From positions 1 through 13,166 of the forward strand of contig JBARKJ010000132.1 in NCBI GenBank assembly GCA_049801375.1: 13,166 bases of DNA. Reading direction: 5' to 3'. A program made the translations under genes and the position numbers. The DNA is from JBARKJ01 sp049801375 (lineage in GTDB: Bacteria > Nitrospirota > JACRHJ01). The first letter of the stretch is position 1. Every line of letters starts with the position of its first letter. Shown here piece after piece: positions 1-7,448 of this stretch. The notes beneath the pieces were generated by a model. That model did no database searches. It was not told the DNA's origin and worked only from the letters and a program-made list of their open reading frames with translations.

Positions 1-454
1 ATGCGCTCCGGACGTTTAGGTCGTGCTCGTCGTGGCCATGCAGGCGGTGGACGACGAAGAGGTTCACTACCAGACCGAAACCGGCGGCGACCAGCATCCC
101 CACGCTTTTTACCGGTTCGGGGGCGGATAACCTCTGCACGGCCTCAAATACTATGACCCCGGATATGACTACAAGGGTCACGCCGTTTATGAGGGCCGCG
201 AGAACCTCGCTTCTGTGCCAGCCGTAGGTGCGTGTATCCGTAGCGGGGAGGGCGGAAAGTACTATCGCGAAAAGCGCGAGGCCGAGCGAGACCAGGTCGG
301 TAAGGACGTGTGCCGCGTCGGAGAGCAGGGCCAGGGAATTCGTGAGGAACCCGGCGGTGACCTCAACCAGGAATATGAATCCTGTCAGGACGAGAGAGAA
401 AAGCAGGTTTCTCGACTGCTCGGTATCCGCCTTTAACCCGGTAAGCACTTTCAT
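1..454 (-). CDS. Cation diffusion facilitator (CDF) family metal efflux protein, N-terminal part, cut by the window edge
   Basis: Inner-membrane antiporter of the CzcD/ZitB type, which expels Zn2+ or related divalent metals in exchange for protons. The visible 151 residues have hydrophobic segments at about 17-35, 41-66, 84-106 and 118-137. The second carries SDAAHVLTD with an HxxxD pair (H49, D53), the TM2 half of the transport site; His rather than Asp at the first position is typical of Zn-transporting members. The family motif YGWHRSEVLAALING lies at 77-91. A His-rich stretch, HRLHGHDEHDLNVRSA (136-151), marks the loop between TM4 and TM5, where the sequence leaves the window. The TM5 site, TM6 and the cytoplasmic domain are not seen. 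Start is ATG at 454 with AGAGG upstream; the reading frame is closed by a TGA further upstream and no other good start lies between. It is transcribed away from the GH57 gene and has its own promoter. Family is certain; metal specificity is inference. Confidence 0.93.
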   Translation of the reverse strand, partial: MKVLTGLKADTEQSRNLLFSLVLTGFIFLVEVTAGFLTNSLALLSDAAHVLTDLVSLGLALFAIVLSALPATDTRTYGWHRSEVLAALINGVTLVVISGVIVFEAVQRLSAPEPVKSVGMLVAAGFGLVVNLFVVHRLHGHDEHDLNVRSA

Positions 455-489
455 TACGGCCTCTTTGGGTGACGCCCCTTCCTGCTTAA

Positions 490-518
490 ATAATAGCCGA
501 AATCCCCCGCGTTTTCAA
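490..518 (-). promoter_or_regulatory. Sigma70-type promoter for the CDF gene
   Basis: On the minus strand a -35 TTGAAA (518-513) and a -10 TATTAT (495-490) are separated by exactly 17 bp, each one mismatch from consensus. The predicted transcript starts about 30 nt before the ATG at 454. Many metal-efflux genes under MerR-type regulators have 19-20 bp spacers; this one is normal, so the sequence gives no hint of MerR control. Confidence 0.6.
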
Positions 519-541
519 GCGAAATGGCCCCCGCTAAATCC

Positions 542-570
542 TTGACTACACCCTCTTTCTCTGTTAATAT
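542..570 (+). promoter_or_regulatory. Sigma70-type promoter for the GH57 gene and the genes behind it
   Basis: TTGACT (542-547, 5/6 match to -35) and TAATAT (565-570, 4/6 match to -10) are 17 bp apart. Transcription would begin near 577, leaving a leader of under 20 nt before ATG 594. It lies back to back with the leftward CDF promoter, with about 23 bp between the two -35 boxes. No strong operator-like palindrome is seen between them. Confidence 0.55.
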
Positions 571-593
571 CAAAACTTACGTTTAAAAGGGCC

Positions 594-2711
594 ATGAAAA
601 AAATAAAATTCGTCTTTGCCATCCATAACCATCAGCCTGTAGGGAACTTCGACCACATCGCGGAAGAGGCGTACCATAACGCTTATCTTCCCCTGGTGGA
701 GGCGGTCAGGGAAGTCCCCTGGTTCAAGATAAACCTGCACTTCACGGGCTCGCTCCTTGAGTGGATGCTGAAAAGCCACCCGGATTTCATCAAAACCGTC
801 GCCTCGATGGTGGAATCGGGGCAGGCGGAGGTCATGGGCGGCGGCTTCTACGAGCCAATCCTGGCCCTGCTCCCGGACGAGGACAAGCTGGGCCAGATAA
901 GGAAGCTCTCGAAGTTCGTCGAGGAGCATTTCGGCAAAAGACCCAGGGGCATATGGCTTGCCGAAAGGGTATGGGAGCCCCACCTGCCTGCCGCGATAAG
1001 CGATGCGGGCATCGAATACGTCGTGGTGGACGATTTCCATTTCAAGATGTCGGGCCTCAGGGACAATGAGCTGACCGGGTACTTCATTACCGAAGAGCAG
1101 GGGAAAACGCTCAAGGTATTCCCAGGGAGCGAGAGGCTGCGTTACACGATCCCCTTTAAAGAGCCCGAGGAAACCATCCAGTGCTTCCGGGACATCCCGG
1201 ACGCGGGCTTTAACACGCTTGCGGTCATGGCGGACGACGGGGAGAAGTTCGGCTGCTGGCCTGGCACCTATAAATGGGTGTACGAGGAAGGCTGGCTCCG
1301 GAGGTTCATCAAGGCGCTGGAGGTGAACGCGGAATGGATAGAGCCGTCAACCTTCAGCGAGTATATCGACAGCGAAGGCCCCAGGGGCAGGGTGTATCTT
1401 CCTACCTGCTCGTACATGGAGATGGGCGAATGGTCGCTCCCGGCGGCAGCGATGCTGGAGTACGAGGACTTCCTGGAAGAGCTGAAGCTTCAGCCGGGAT
1501 ACGATATTAAAAGGCTTTTCGTCAAGGGCGGCTTCTTCCGGAACTTCCTTTCGAAATACCCGGAAGCGAACGCCATGCACAAGCGGATGCTCCAGGTCAG
1601 CCGCAAGGTGAACGCCGTCGCCGGCTCATCTCTAAACGATGAAGCGTTTGACGACCTCTGGCGCGGGCAATGCAACGACGCGTACTGGCACGGCGTCTTC
1701 GGCGGGCTGTACCTCCCGCACCTCCGGGATTCGGTTTACCGCCACCTGATAAAAGCGGAGATAGCCGCAGAAAAAGCATCGGGAGCGGAAGGCAGACTCA
1801 CGGTGGAGGTGGCAGACCTGGACGGGGACTTAGCCGACGAGGTGATGATAACCAACGGCGATATTGCCGTAGCTCTCGACCCCGGCGAGGGCGGGATAAT
1901 ATACGAGCTGGACTACCGCCCGATATCCATGAACCTGCTGAATACGCTTTCCCGGCGGCCGGAAGCTTACCACCGGAAACTCACGGACCAGTACTCCGCG
2001 GCCCACGCAGGCGAAGGCGCGGCGACCATACACGATAAGATGGGCGCGAAGGAGGAAGGGCTTTTCAAGTACCTGCACTACGACTGGTACAGGAAGGCGT
2101 CGCTCATAGACCATTTCCTTGGCGGGGAGATGGACTTCGAGGCGTTCAGGAACTCCGCGCACAAGGAAGCAGGCGATTTCGTAAAAAGCGCATACTCATC
2201 CGCCGTGGAGAAAAAGAACGGCAAAGTTATTGTCGTCCTGTCCCGCACGGGAGAGGTGCAGGGTCAGCAGGTTATGGTCCGGAAGACTGTAACGGTCCGG
2301 AAAGACGATAGCGGCCTTCATGCCGATTACGTCCTGCGGAACGAAGGCAACGAGGAGCTTAACACGGCCTTCGCGGTGGAGTTTAATTTCTCCCTGCTGG
2401 CCGGAAACTCCCCGGACAGGTATTTCGAAGTACCGGGGCACTCCCTTAAGGCAGGTAACTTCGCCAGCGCCGGAGAATTGAATAACGTTCAGGAAGTCCG
2501 GATGGTAGACGAATGGCTGAACTACGTGCTGACGCTTTCTTTCAGCGAAAAGGCGGCGCTATGGCGCTTCCCGGTCGAGACGGTATCGCAGTCGGAATCC
2601 GGGTATGAGCGAGTTTTTCAAGGTTCGAGTGTAGTCCCCGTCTGGAGGGTGACGCTCCAGCCCGGGGTGGATAGTCCGCTTTCCATAAAATTGAATTTAG
2701 CAAGAAGGTAA
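594..2711 (+). CDS. Glycoside hydrolase family 57 protein (alpha-amylase / 4-alpha-glucanotransferase type)
   Basis: Retaining enzyme acting on alpha-1,4-glucans such as glycogen or maltodextrins. There is no signal peptide, so it is probably cytoplasmic. The 705 residues show the GH57 conserved regions in order: HNHQP (11-15), GGGFYEP (82-88), WLAERVWEP (121-129) with the predicted nucleophile E124, MADDGEKFG (212-220) with the predicted acid/base D214, and MEMGEWSLP (275-283). These positions match the Thermococcus litoralis 4-alpha-glucanotransferase, whose catalytic residues are E123 and D214. The rest (about 310-705) fits the DUF1925 and DUF1926 domains of that subgroup. Length is close to, slightly above, the usual 650-700. 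ATG at 594 follows AAAAGGG at very short spacing, and the protein begins two residues before the first beta strand, as in relatives. The next gene starts 10 bp downstream. Whether it hydrolyses glucans or transfers glucan chains cannot be told from sequence alone. Confidence 0.92.
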   Translation: MKKIKFVFAIHNHQPVGNFDHIAEEAYHNAYLPLVEAVREVPWFKINLHFTGSLLEWMLKSHPDFIKTVASMVESGQAEVMGGGFYEPILALLPDEDKLGQIRKLSKFVEEHFGKRPRGIWLAERVWEPHLPAAISDAGIEYVVVDDFHFKMSGLRDNELTGYFITEEQGKTLKVFPGSERLRYTIPFKEPEETIQCFRDIPDAGFNTLAVMADDGEKFGCWPGTYKWVYEEGWLRRFIKALEVNAEWIEPSTFSEYIDSEGPRGRVYLPTCSYMEMGEWSLPAAAMLEYEDFLEELKLQPGYDIKRLFVKGGFFRNFLSKYPEANAMHKRMLQVSRKVNAVAGSSLNDEAFDDLWRGQCNDAYWHGVFGGLYLPHLRDSVYRHLIKAEIAAEKASGAEGRLTVEVADLDGDLADEVMITNGDIAVALDPGEGGIIYELDYRPISMNLLNTLSRRPEAYHRKLTDQYSAAHAGEGAATIHDKMGAKEEGLFKYLHYDWYRKASLIDHFLGGEMDFEAFRNSAHKEAGDFVKSAYSSAVEKKNGKVIVVLSRTGEVQGQQVMVRKTVTVRKDDSGLHADYVLRNEGNEELNTAFAVEFNFSLLAGNSPDRYFEVPGHSLKAGNFASAGELNNVQEVRMVDEWLNYVLTLSFSEKAALWRFPVETVSQSESGYERVFQGSSVVPVWRVTLQPGVDSPLSIKLNLARR

Positions 2712-2721
2712 GAGGGGCTCT

Positions 2722-4572
2722 ATGTACAAGTCTTTGGCAGTATCGATGTTATTTGTTCTCCTGGCCCTTAACGCTCCTCAGGCCGTCCTGGCCGCCCAAT
2801 CCCCCGCAGCTGTTGCTGCCGCTTCGCCGGCGGATACCGTAGACAGGATGGCCGGCGAGGTTTTGAAGCATTTCCCCCGTGCGGAGGGGAAGGTCATTAG
2901 CGCCGATGAAAAGACGGTCACTGTGGATATCGGGGCCGCTGACGGGCTCACGGCCGGCACGGAAGTATATCTCTTCCGCTCCGGGAAACCGATATTCCAC
3001 CCGGTTACGAAGGAGATACTGGGGTACCGGGAGACGGCGCTCGGAAGCTTTATCGTGAAAGAGGTCAAAGACAAGCAGGCGACGGGCGAGTTGAAGGAGC
3101 TGCTGGTCACCCAGATAATACCGGGCGACCTGGCCCGGCTCTCGACCGAGAAAACGAAACTCGTCTTCGTCCCGGCTGGTGGCGACGTCAATGAACTAAT
3201 CCAGGACAGGCTGCTTAATATTCTGCGGGACTCAGGGCGGTTCGATATGCTGGGGATAGGGGAACTTCCGAAAGATGCCGGGAAAAAGGAGATCACGGGG
3301 CTGGCAAAGGACAAGGGCGCCGAGGACGTCGTAACGCTTTCGACCTCGCCTACGAAAAGGCAGGACAGGACGACGGTGGATATAAAGCTCTACGCCTCTG
3401 ATGGGAGCGTGGTTGAGAACCTGTCGTCGCTCGTGGATTCGACAAGCGACGTATATAAAGAAAAGGAAATGGACATCGCGCTCGTCACGGCCGACAGGCG
3501 TGATTTTTACCACATGGACGAACTGCCTTACAGGGCAACGCATTTCGCCGCCGGGAACATAACGGGAGACGGCAAGACGGAGCTTGCGATATCCACCGGC
3601 CGCCGGATAATCATATACAGGCTGGAAAAAAGCGTGCTCCGGGAGCTTTGGCGCGAGCCTGATGCGCTGCCGGCGGAGCATTTAGACGTCGAATGCGCCG
3701 ACATCGACGGGGATGGGAGAGACGAGGTCTATGTCACGGCTTACGGCGAAGGCAGGGCGGCCTCTTACGTAATAAAATATGACGGCTCGAATTTCAAGAG
3801 GGTGTTCGGCCCCGAGCCGGTGCTTTTCAGGGTGCTGGACATGCCAGACGGAAAGAAGAAACTCCTTACCACCACCGTCGGCATGGACGCGCCATATTCA
3901 GGCATGATCTACGATACGGTCTGGAAGGACGGAGCGCTCGTCAGGCGGGGGGCGTTCAGCCTGCCGTCCAAGATAAAGGACCCCTACGGTTTCGCGGTCA
4001 TGGAAATAGCGGGGAAAGACAAGCACGGGAAGAACATAAAGGTTCCCGCCTACGTATGGATTGACGACGCCGACTATATTCAGGTGCTGGACGGCAAGGG
4101 AAAGAAACTCTGGAAAAGCAGCGAGCGTTTCGGCGGGTACGACAATTTCTTTGAGGTCGACGAGAAGAAGCTGGCGTTTCCAGGCGCGGACAACCGGGGG
4201 AAGGTCAAGGGCAGGGTGATTATCAGGACGGGGCCGGAAGGCGAGAAGGAAATCGTCATAACCAAGAACATCCCGATGACAAACGCAATCCGGCGCTGGC
4301 ACGGGTACAGCGGCGCTGAAATATACTCGATGACCTGGAACGGTACAGGGCTTGATCAGAACTGGAGCATAAAGAACATCGAAGGCTACCTTGCCGACAT
4401 CTGCGTGGGCGGCGTTTCCAATAACGGCAGGGAAGAGATAGCGATAATCACGGACCCGACCTTCAAAATCGAGCACAAGTCTAAGACGCTGCCGATGGGC
4501 GGGGCCAATTCCCTGAAAAGCTTTCTCGAGGACAAATCGAAGCTTCTGATATATAAAGTGCCGCAGAGGTAA
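2722..4572 (+). CDS. Exported protein with a FlgT-C-like N-terminal domain and FG-GAP/VCBS-like repeats, function unknown
   Basis: The protein starts with a signal peptide: Met-Tyr-Lys, a hydrophobic core (4-17) and a likely cleavage near VLA-AQ (about 24-25). No Cys sits at the cleavage site, so it is probably a soluble periplasmic or outer-surface protein rather than a lipoprotein. Residues about 55-140 (GKVISADEKTVTVDIGAADG, then a segment ending in a VYLFR strand) resemble the small beta domain at the C-terminus of flagellar protein FlgT. Residues 145-250 look like an alpha/beta domain with a TolB/CsgG-like pattern. From about 270 there are FG-GAP/VCBS-like blades with Ca-binding-type loops NITGDGKTEL (279-288) and DIDGDGRDEV (327-336), and a degenerate third, VSNNGREEIAI (565-575), suggesting a beta-propeller. 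SD AGAGGGG (2711-2717) precedes the ATG. It sits 10 bp after the GH57 gene and 4 bp before uppS, so it is surely co-transcribed. No specific role can be assigned; domain names are by eye. Confidence 0.8.
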   Translation: MYKSLAVSMLFVLLALNAPQAVLAAQSPAAVAAASPADTVDRMAGEVLKHFPRAEGKVISADEKTVTVDIGAADGLTAGTEVYLFRSGKPIFHPVTKEILGYRETALGSFIVKEVKDKQATGELKELLVTQIIPGDLARLSTEKTKLVFVPAGGDVNELIQDRLLNILRDSGRFDMLGIGELPKDAGKKEITGLAKDKGAEDVVTLSTSPTKRQDRTTVDIKLYASDGSVVENLSSLVDSTSDVYKEKEMDIALVTADRRDFYHMDELPYRATHFAAGNITGDGKTELAISTGRRIIIYRLEKSVLRELWREPDALPAEHLDVECADIDGDGRDEVYVTAYGEGRAASYVIKYDGSNFKRVFGPEPVLFRVLDMPDGKKKLLTTTVGMDAPYSGMIYDTVWKDGALVRRGAFSLPSKIKDPYGFAVMEIAGKDKHGKNIKVPAYVWIDDADYIQVLDGKGKKLWKSSERFGGYDNFFEVDEKKLAFPGADNRGKVKGRVIIRTGPEGEKEIVITKNIPMTNAIRRWHGYSGAEIYSMTWNGTGLDQNWSIKNIEGYLADICVGGVSNNGREEIAIITDPTFKIEHKSKTLPMGGANSLKSFLEDKSKLLIYKVPQR

Positions 4573-4576
4573 GGTA

Positions 4577-5380
4577 TTGGAACACACCCTCGATCAGATA
4601 AAGAACTATCCCGACTTAAGCCGTGAAGAGCTCCTGGCCCTGGTGGACCCGGGCCGCCTTCCCAGGCACATGGCCATAATAATGGACGGGAACGGCAGAT
4701 GGGCCGCGAAACGGGGGCTCCCGCGGATAGCCGGCCATAAAAAGGGGATGGATGTAGTCCGCGACGTGGTTAAGGCGTGTTCCAGGCGGGGGATACCGGC
4801 GCTGACGCTTTACGCCTTCTCTTTAGAGAACTGGCGCAGGCCCCCGCGTGAGGTGTCCGCGCTTATGTCTCTCCTGGCGGTCTACCTGCAACGGGAGATA
4901 TCCCTCATGAAGAGGGAGAACATCCGCTTTCAGACGATTGGCCGGCTGGAGGACCTGCCCAAAGAGGCCAGGGTCTGGGTAGACAAGGCGAAGGAGGAGA
5001 CAGCCTCAAATACGGGGATGGTGCTGGACCTGGCGCTCTCCTACGGCGGCCGCTGGGAAATAACCGAGGCGGCGAAAAAAATGGCCGTGGCTGTAAGCGC
5101 GGGTAGAATCGACCCGGCCGGCATAGACGAAAAGGTTTTTTCCTCATACCTGGATACCGATGGGCTTCCGGACCTGGATTTAGTCATCAGGACCTCCGGG
5201 GAGAAGAGGGTATCGAATTTCCTGCTCTGGCAGATGGCTTACGCCGAGCTTTATTTCACTGAGTCGCTCTGGCCGGACTTTACCGAGAGGGACCTTCTGA
5301 TCGCCCTCCTGGACTATCAGGGGAGACAGAGGCGTTTTGGCAAGACATCCGAGCAACTGGGGACAGATAATGGGCTATAA
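4577..5380 (+). CDS. uppS: Isoprenyl transferase (undecaprenyl diphosphate synthase)
   Basis: Cis-prenyltransferase that adds isopentenyl units to farnesyl diphosphate to make undecaprenyl diphosphate, the lipid carrier for peptidoglycan and surface polysaccharides. Family motifs are intact: MAIIMDGNGRWA (32-43, with the Mg-binding catalytic D37), GHKKG (53-57), SLENWRRP (82-89), LALSYGGRWEI (152-162) and IRTSGEKRVSNFLLWQ (204-219). Length of 267 aa is slightly above the usual 230-260 because of a charged N-terminal extension. The start is TTG at 4577 with AGAGG (4565-4569) seven bases upstream, overlapping the end of the previous gene. The first in-frame ATG (residue 32) lies inside the conserved core and cannot be the start. 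The gap from the upstream gene is 4 bp, and the end overlaps cdsA by 11 bp. The upstream neighbour is usually frr in related clusters; here it is a VCBS-like gene. Confidence 0.96.
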   Translation: MEHTLDQIKNYPDLSREELLALVDPGRLPRHMAIIMDGNGRWAAKRGLPRIAGHKKGMDVVRDVVKACSRRGIPALTLYAFSLENWRRPPREVSALMSLLAVYLQREISLMKRENIRFQTIGRLEDLPKEARVWVDKAKEETASNTGMVLDLALSYGGRWEITEAAKKMAVAVSAGRIDPAGIDEKVFSSYLDTDGLPDLDLVIRTSGEKRVSNFLLWQMAYAELYFTESLWPDFTERDLLIALLDYQGRQRRFGKTSEQLGTDNGL

Positions 5381-6230
5381 GAGGGTTCTGACGGCCGCCT
5401 TAATGATTCCGCTTCTTTACGTGATAGTGCAGTACGCCGGGCCCAGGGCGTTCTTTTTCCTTGTCCTTTCCGGTGTCATGATTGGTCTGTACGAGTTCTA
5501 CAGGATGTTCAAGAACAGCGGCTACCGCCCCCAGACCTTCGTCGGGATGTTCGTGGGCGCCCTCGTCATCTGCGGGTTTTATGTAGGGGCCGAACTCCCG
5601 GACTGGCAGTATGCGAAGGTCTTTTCCCCGGACGTCATGGTCGCCTTCGCCTTCGTGGTCGCACTTCTTTTCCGGCTCTTTTCCCGGAAAGACATAAACG
5701 GCGCGATGGTGGATGTGGCCCTGACCTTTACCGGCGTCGTTTACGTCGCGTGGCTTTCGGCTTACGCAATCCTGCTCCGCGCATGGAAAACCCCGGACGT
5801 GGATGGACGGCAACTCATATTTTTCCTCTTCGCCGTCACCTGGGCGACAGACACCGGGGCGTATTATATAGGCAGACGCCTCGGCAGGCACAAGCTGTAC
5901 CAGAAGATAAGCCCGCAAAAGTCATGGGAGGGCGCGGTCGGCGGTCTTCTCGCGGCCATAGGCATGTCGCTTCTTTGCAGGATATGGTTTTACCAGGAAC
6001 TGCCGCTGCACGACGCCCTTGGACTTGGGATAGTCCTTGGAATAGTGGGGCAGGCAGGGGACCTGGCAGAGTCGATGATAAAGAGGAGCGCCAGGACAAA
6101 GGACTCCGGGGGGATTTTTCCCGGGCACGGCGGTTATCTTGACAGGGTGGACAGCATGCTCTTGAACGCCCCCGCCCTTTACTACTACACCTTGGTTGAG
6201 TTAGCCTCCAAAGGCATGACACTTAAATGA
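5370..6230 (+). CDS. cdsA: Phosphatidate cytidylyltransferase (CDP-diglyceride synthase)
   Basis: Integral membrane enzyme converting phosphatidic acid and CTP to CDP-diacylglycerol, the branch point for phosphatidylethanolamine, phosphatidylglycerol and cardiolipin. The 286-aa protein has about seven to eight hydrophobic segments. The motif SPQKSWEGAVGG lies at about 181-192. The CDS signature runs from S235 to D261: SMIKRSARTK followed by DSGGIFPGHGGYLDRVD. I choose ATG 5370 over an in-frame ATG at 5337. The shorter protein begins MGYKRVLTAALMIP, as relatives do, and GGGGA (5359-5363) gives a Shine-Dalgarno at normal spacing. The longer form would add MARHPSNWGQI, which is merely the uppS end read in another frame. 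The end overlaps dxr by 4 bp (ATGA). Confidence 0.95.
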   Translation: MGYKRVLTAALMIPLLYVIVQYAGPRAFFFLVLSGVMIGLYEFYRMFKNSGYRPQTFVGMFVGALVICGFYVGAELPDWQYAKVFSPDVMVAFAFVVALLFRLFSRKDINGAMVDVALTFTGVVYVAWLSAYAILLRAWKTPDVDGRQLIFFLFAVTWATDTGAYYIGRRLGRHKLYQKISPQKSWEGAVGGLLAAIGMSLLCRIWFYQELPLHDALGLGIVLGIVGQAGDLAESMIKRSARTKDSGGIFPGHGGYLDRVDSMLLNAPALYYYTLVELASKGMTLK

Positions 6231-7375
6231 AAAATATCTCCATCTTAGGCTGTACCGGCTCCATCGGAGTCAACACTCTGGACGTGGCGCGCCGGTTCCC
6301 GGACAGGTTCCGGGTGCTGGCCCTTTCCTGTGGCGCGAACATAGAACTTCTTGAAGCGCAGGCGCGGGAGTTTAACCCGAAGGTCGTCACGGTGCGGGAC
6401 AAGAAGGACGCGGCGACAATCAAAAAACGCCTTGGGAACGGCGTCCGGGTCCTGCACGGTATAGAGGGGCTGGCGGAGGCGGCGTCGCTTGACGGCGTCG
6501 ATATGGTCGTATCGAGCATTGTCGGCTCGGCGGGATTAATTCCCACGATGGCCGCGATAGAGTCCGGCAAAGACATAGCGCTGGCCAATAAAGAGACGCT
6601 TGTGTGCGCCGGAGCCCTCGTCATGGATGCCGTCAAGAGAAAAGGCGTAAAACTTCTCCCGGTGGACAGCGAGCACTCCGCCATATTCCAGTCTCTGAAA
6701 GGCCACCGGAAGATAGACCTTGTACGGCTAACCCTTACGGCGTCGGGCGGGCCGTTCCAGGAGTATCCGGCGGAGAAGCTGAAGACAGTGCGGCCCGCGG
6801 ACGCCCTCAAGCACCCGAACTGGGAAATGGGGAAGAAAATAACCATAGACTCCGCCACCCTGATGAACAAGGGCCTGGAAGTCATCGAGGCCAAGTGGCT
6901 TTTCGACGTCGAGCTGGACAGGATATCGGTGCTGGTCCACCCGCAGAGCATAATTCACTCCATGGTGGAGTTCATAGACGGCTCGGTAATCGCGCAGCTT
7001 GGCGTGCCGGACATGCGTGGGCCGATATCGTACGCCCTGGGATACCCGGGAAGGCTCCAGAAGAACATACCCGGCCTCGACCTGGCCAAGGTGGCCCGTC
7101 TGACGTTCAAGGAGCCGGATCTACAAAAATTCCCTTGCCTGTCCTATGCCTTCGACGCCCTGAATGCTGGCGGGACGATGCCGGCAGTCCTGAATGCGGC
7201 TAACGAGGTGGCCGTGCAGGCGTTCCTGGAAGAAAAAATAGGCTTTATGGACATCCCGTCAATGATAAGAAGGGTCATGGACCTGCACACTCCCTGGGAG
7301 CCGAAGTCCGTGGACGACATTATTTCGGCGGACCGATGGGCAAGGATTGCGGCGATAAAGCTTGTAAAAAAATAA
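6227..7375 (+). CDS. dxr: 1-deoxy-D-xylulose 5-phosphate reductoisomerase
   Basis: First committed enzyme of the MEP pathway: it rearranges and reduces DXP to 2-C-methyl-D-erythritol 4-phosphate with NADPH and a divalent metal; it is the target of fosmidomycin. The N-terminal nucleotide-binding loop is GCTGSIG (8-14), with Cys where most members have Ser. NKETLV (121-126) and PVDSEHSAIFQ (145-155) carry metal ligands D147 and E149; TASGGPF (171-177), HPNWEMGKKITIDSAT (196-211) and NKGLEVIEAKWL (214-225, ligand E218) follow, then HPQSIIHSM (238-246). E. coli counterparts of the ligands are D150, E152 and E231. Length of 382 aa is normal and nothing is missing. The ATG overlaps the cdsA stop as ATGA with no good Shine-Dalgarno at normal distance, so translation is probably coupled to cdsA. 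Confidence 0.97.
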   Translation: MKNISILGCTGSIGVNTLDVARRFPDRFRVLALSCGANIELLEAQAREFNPKVVTVRDKKDAATIKKRLGNGVRVLHGIEGLAEAASLDGVDMVVSSIVGSAGLIPTMAAIESGKDIALANKETLVCAGALVMDAVKRKGVKLLPVDSEHSAIFQSLKGHRKIDLVRLTLTASGGPFQEYPAEKLKTVRPADALKHPNWEMGKKITIDSATLMNKGLEVIEAKWLFDVELDRISVLVHPQSIIHSMVEFIDGSVIAQLGVPDMRGPISYALGYPGRLQKNIPGLDLAKVARLTFKEPDLQKFPCLSYAFDALNAGGTMPAVLNAANEVAVQAFLEEKIGFMDIPSMIRRVMDLHTPWEPKSVDDIISADRWARIAAIKLVKK

Positions 7376-7388
7376 TTTGTGGTAGAAT
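7362..7388 (+). promoter_or_regulatory. Possible extended -10 promoter ahead of rseP
   Basis: TGGTAGAAT (7380-7388) has the TGn extension in front of TAGAAT (5/6 match to -10). TTGTAA (7362-7367) could serve as -35 with a short 15-bp spacer, and it overlaps the last codons of dxr. Transcription would start near 7395, about 55 nt before the rseP start. The 73-bp gap here breaks an otherwise gap-free run, which makes a promoter plausible. Confidence 0.4.
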
Positions 7389-7391
7389 AGC

Positions 7392-7425
7392 CTTATTCGC
7401 GCCGTGTTAACATATTCGGAATAAG
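7392..7425 (+). repeat. Short inverted repeat in the dxr-rseP gap
   Basis: CTTATTC (7392-7398) and its exact reverse complement GAATAAG (7419-7425) are separated by 20 nt. If the upstream promoter is real, this lies at the very start of the transcript. It is AT-rich with a wide loop and no T-run directly after, so it is a poor terminator. It could be a protein-binding dyad or chance. Confidence 0.25.
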
Positions 7426-7448
7426 AATCCCGTTATTTTGGAGGAAAA

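Noticed and set aside
215..545. Two overlapping plus-strand open frames near the left edge
   Set aside because: The minus strand here encodes an unmistakable CDF transporter with HxxxD and YGWHRSE motifs; the plus-strand translations are low-complexity charged shadows.
2722..4572. Calling the VCBS-like gene a flagellar protein because of its FlgT-like segment
   Set aside because: Only one small domain resembles FlgT, no other flagellar gene is present, and the FG-GAP half is not part of FlgT.
3898..4587. Open frame of 229 codons on the minus strand opposite the VCBS-like gene
   Set aside because: No recognisable domain or supporting ribosome site; the plus-strand gene has a signal peptide, domain motifs and operon spacing.
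5337..5369. Earlier in-frame ATG for cdsA adding 11 residues
   Set aside because: The added residues are just the uppS 3' end in another frame, relatives start at the MGYKRVL-like segment, and ATG 5370 has a better-placed Shine-Dalgarno.
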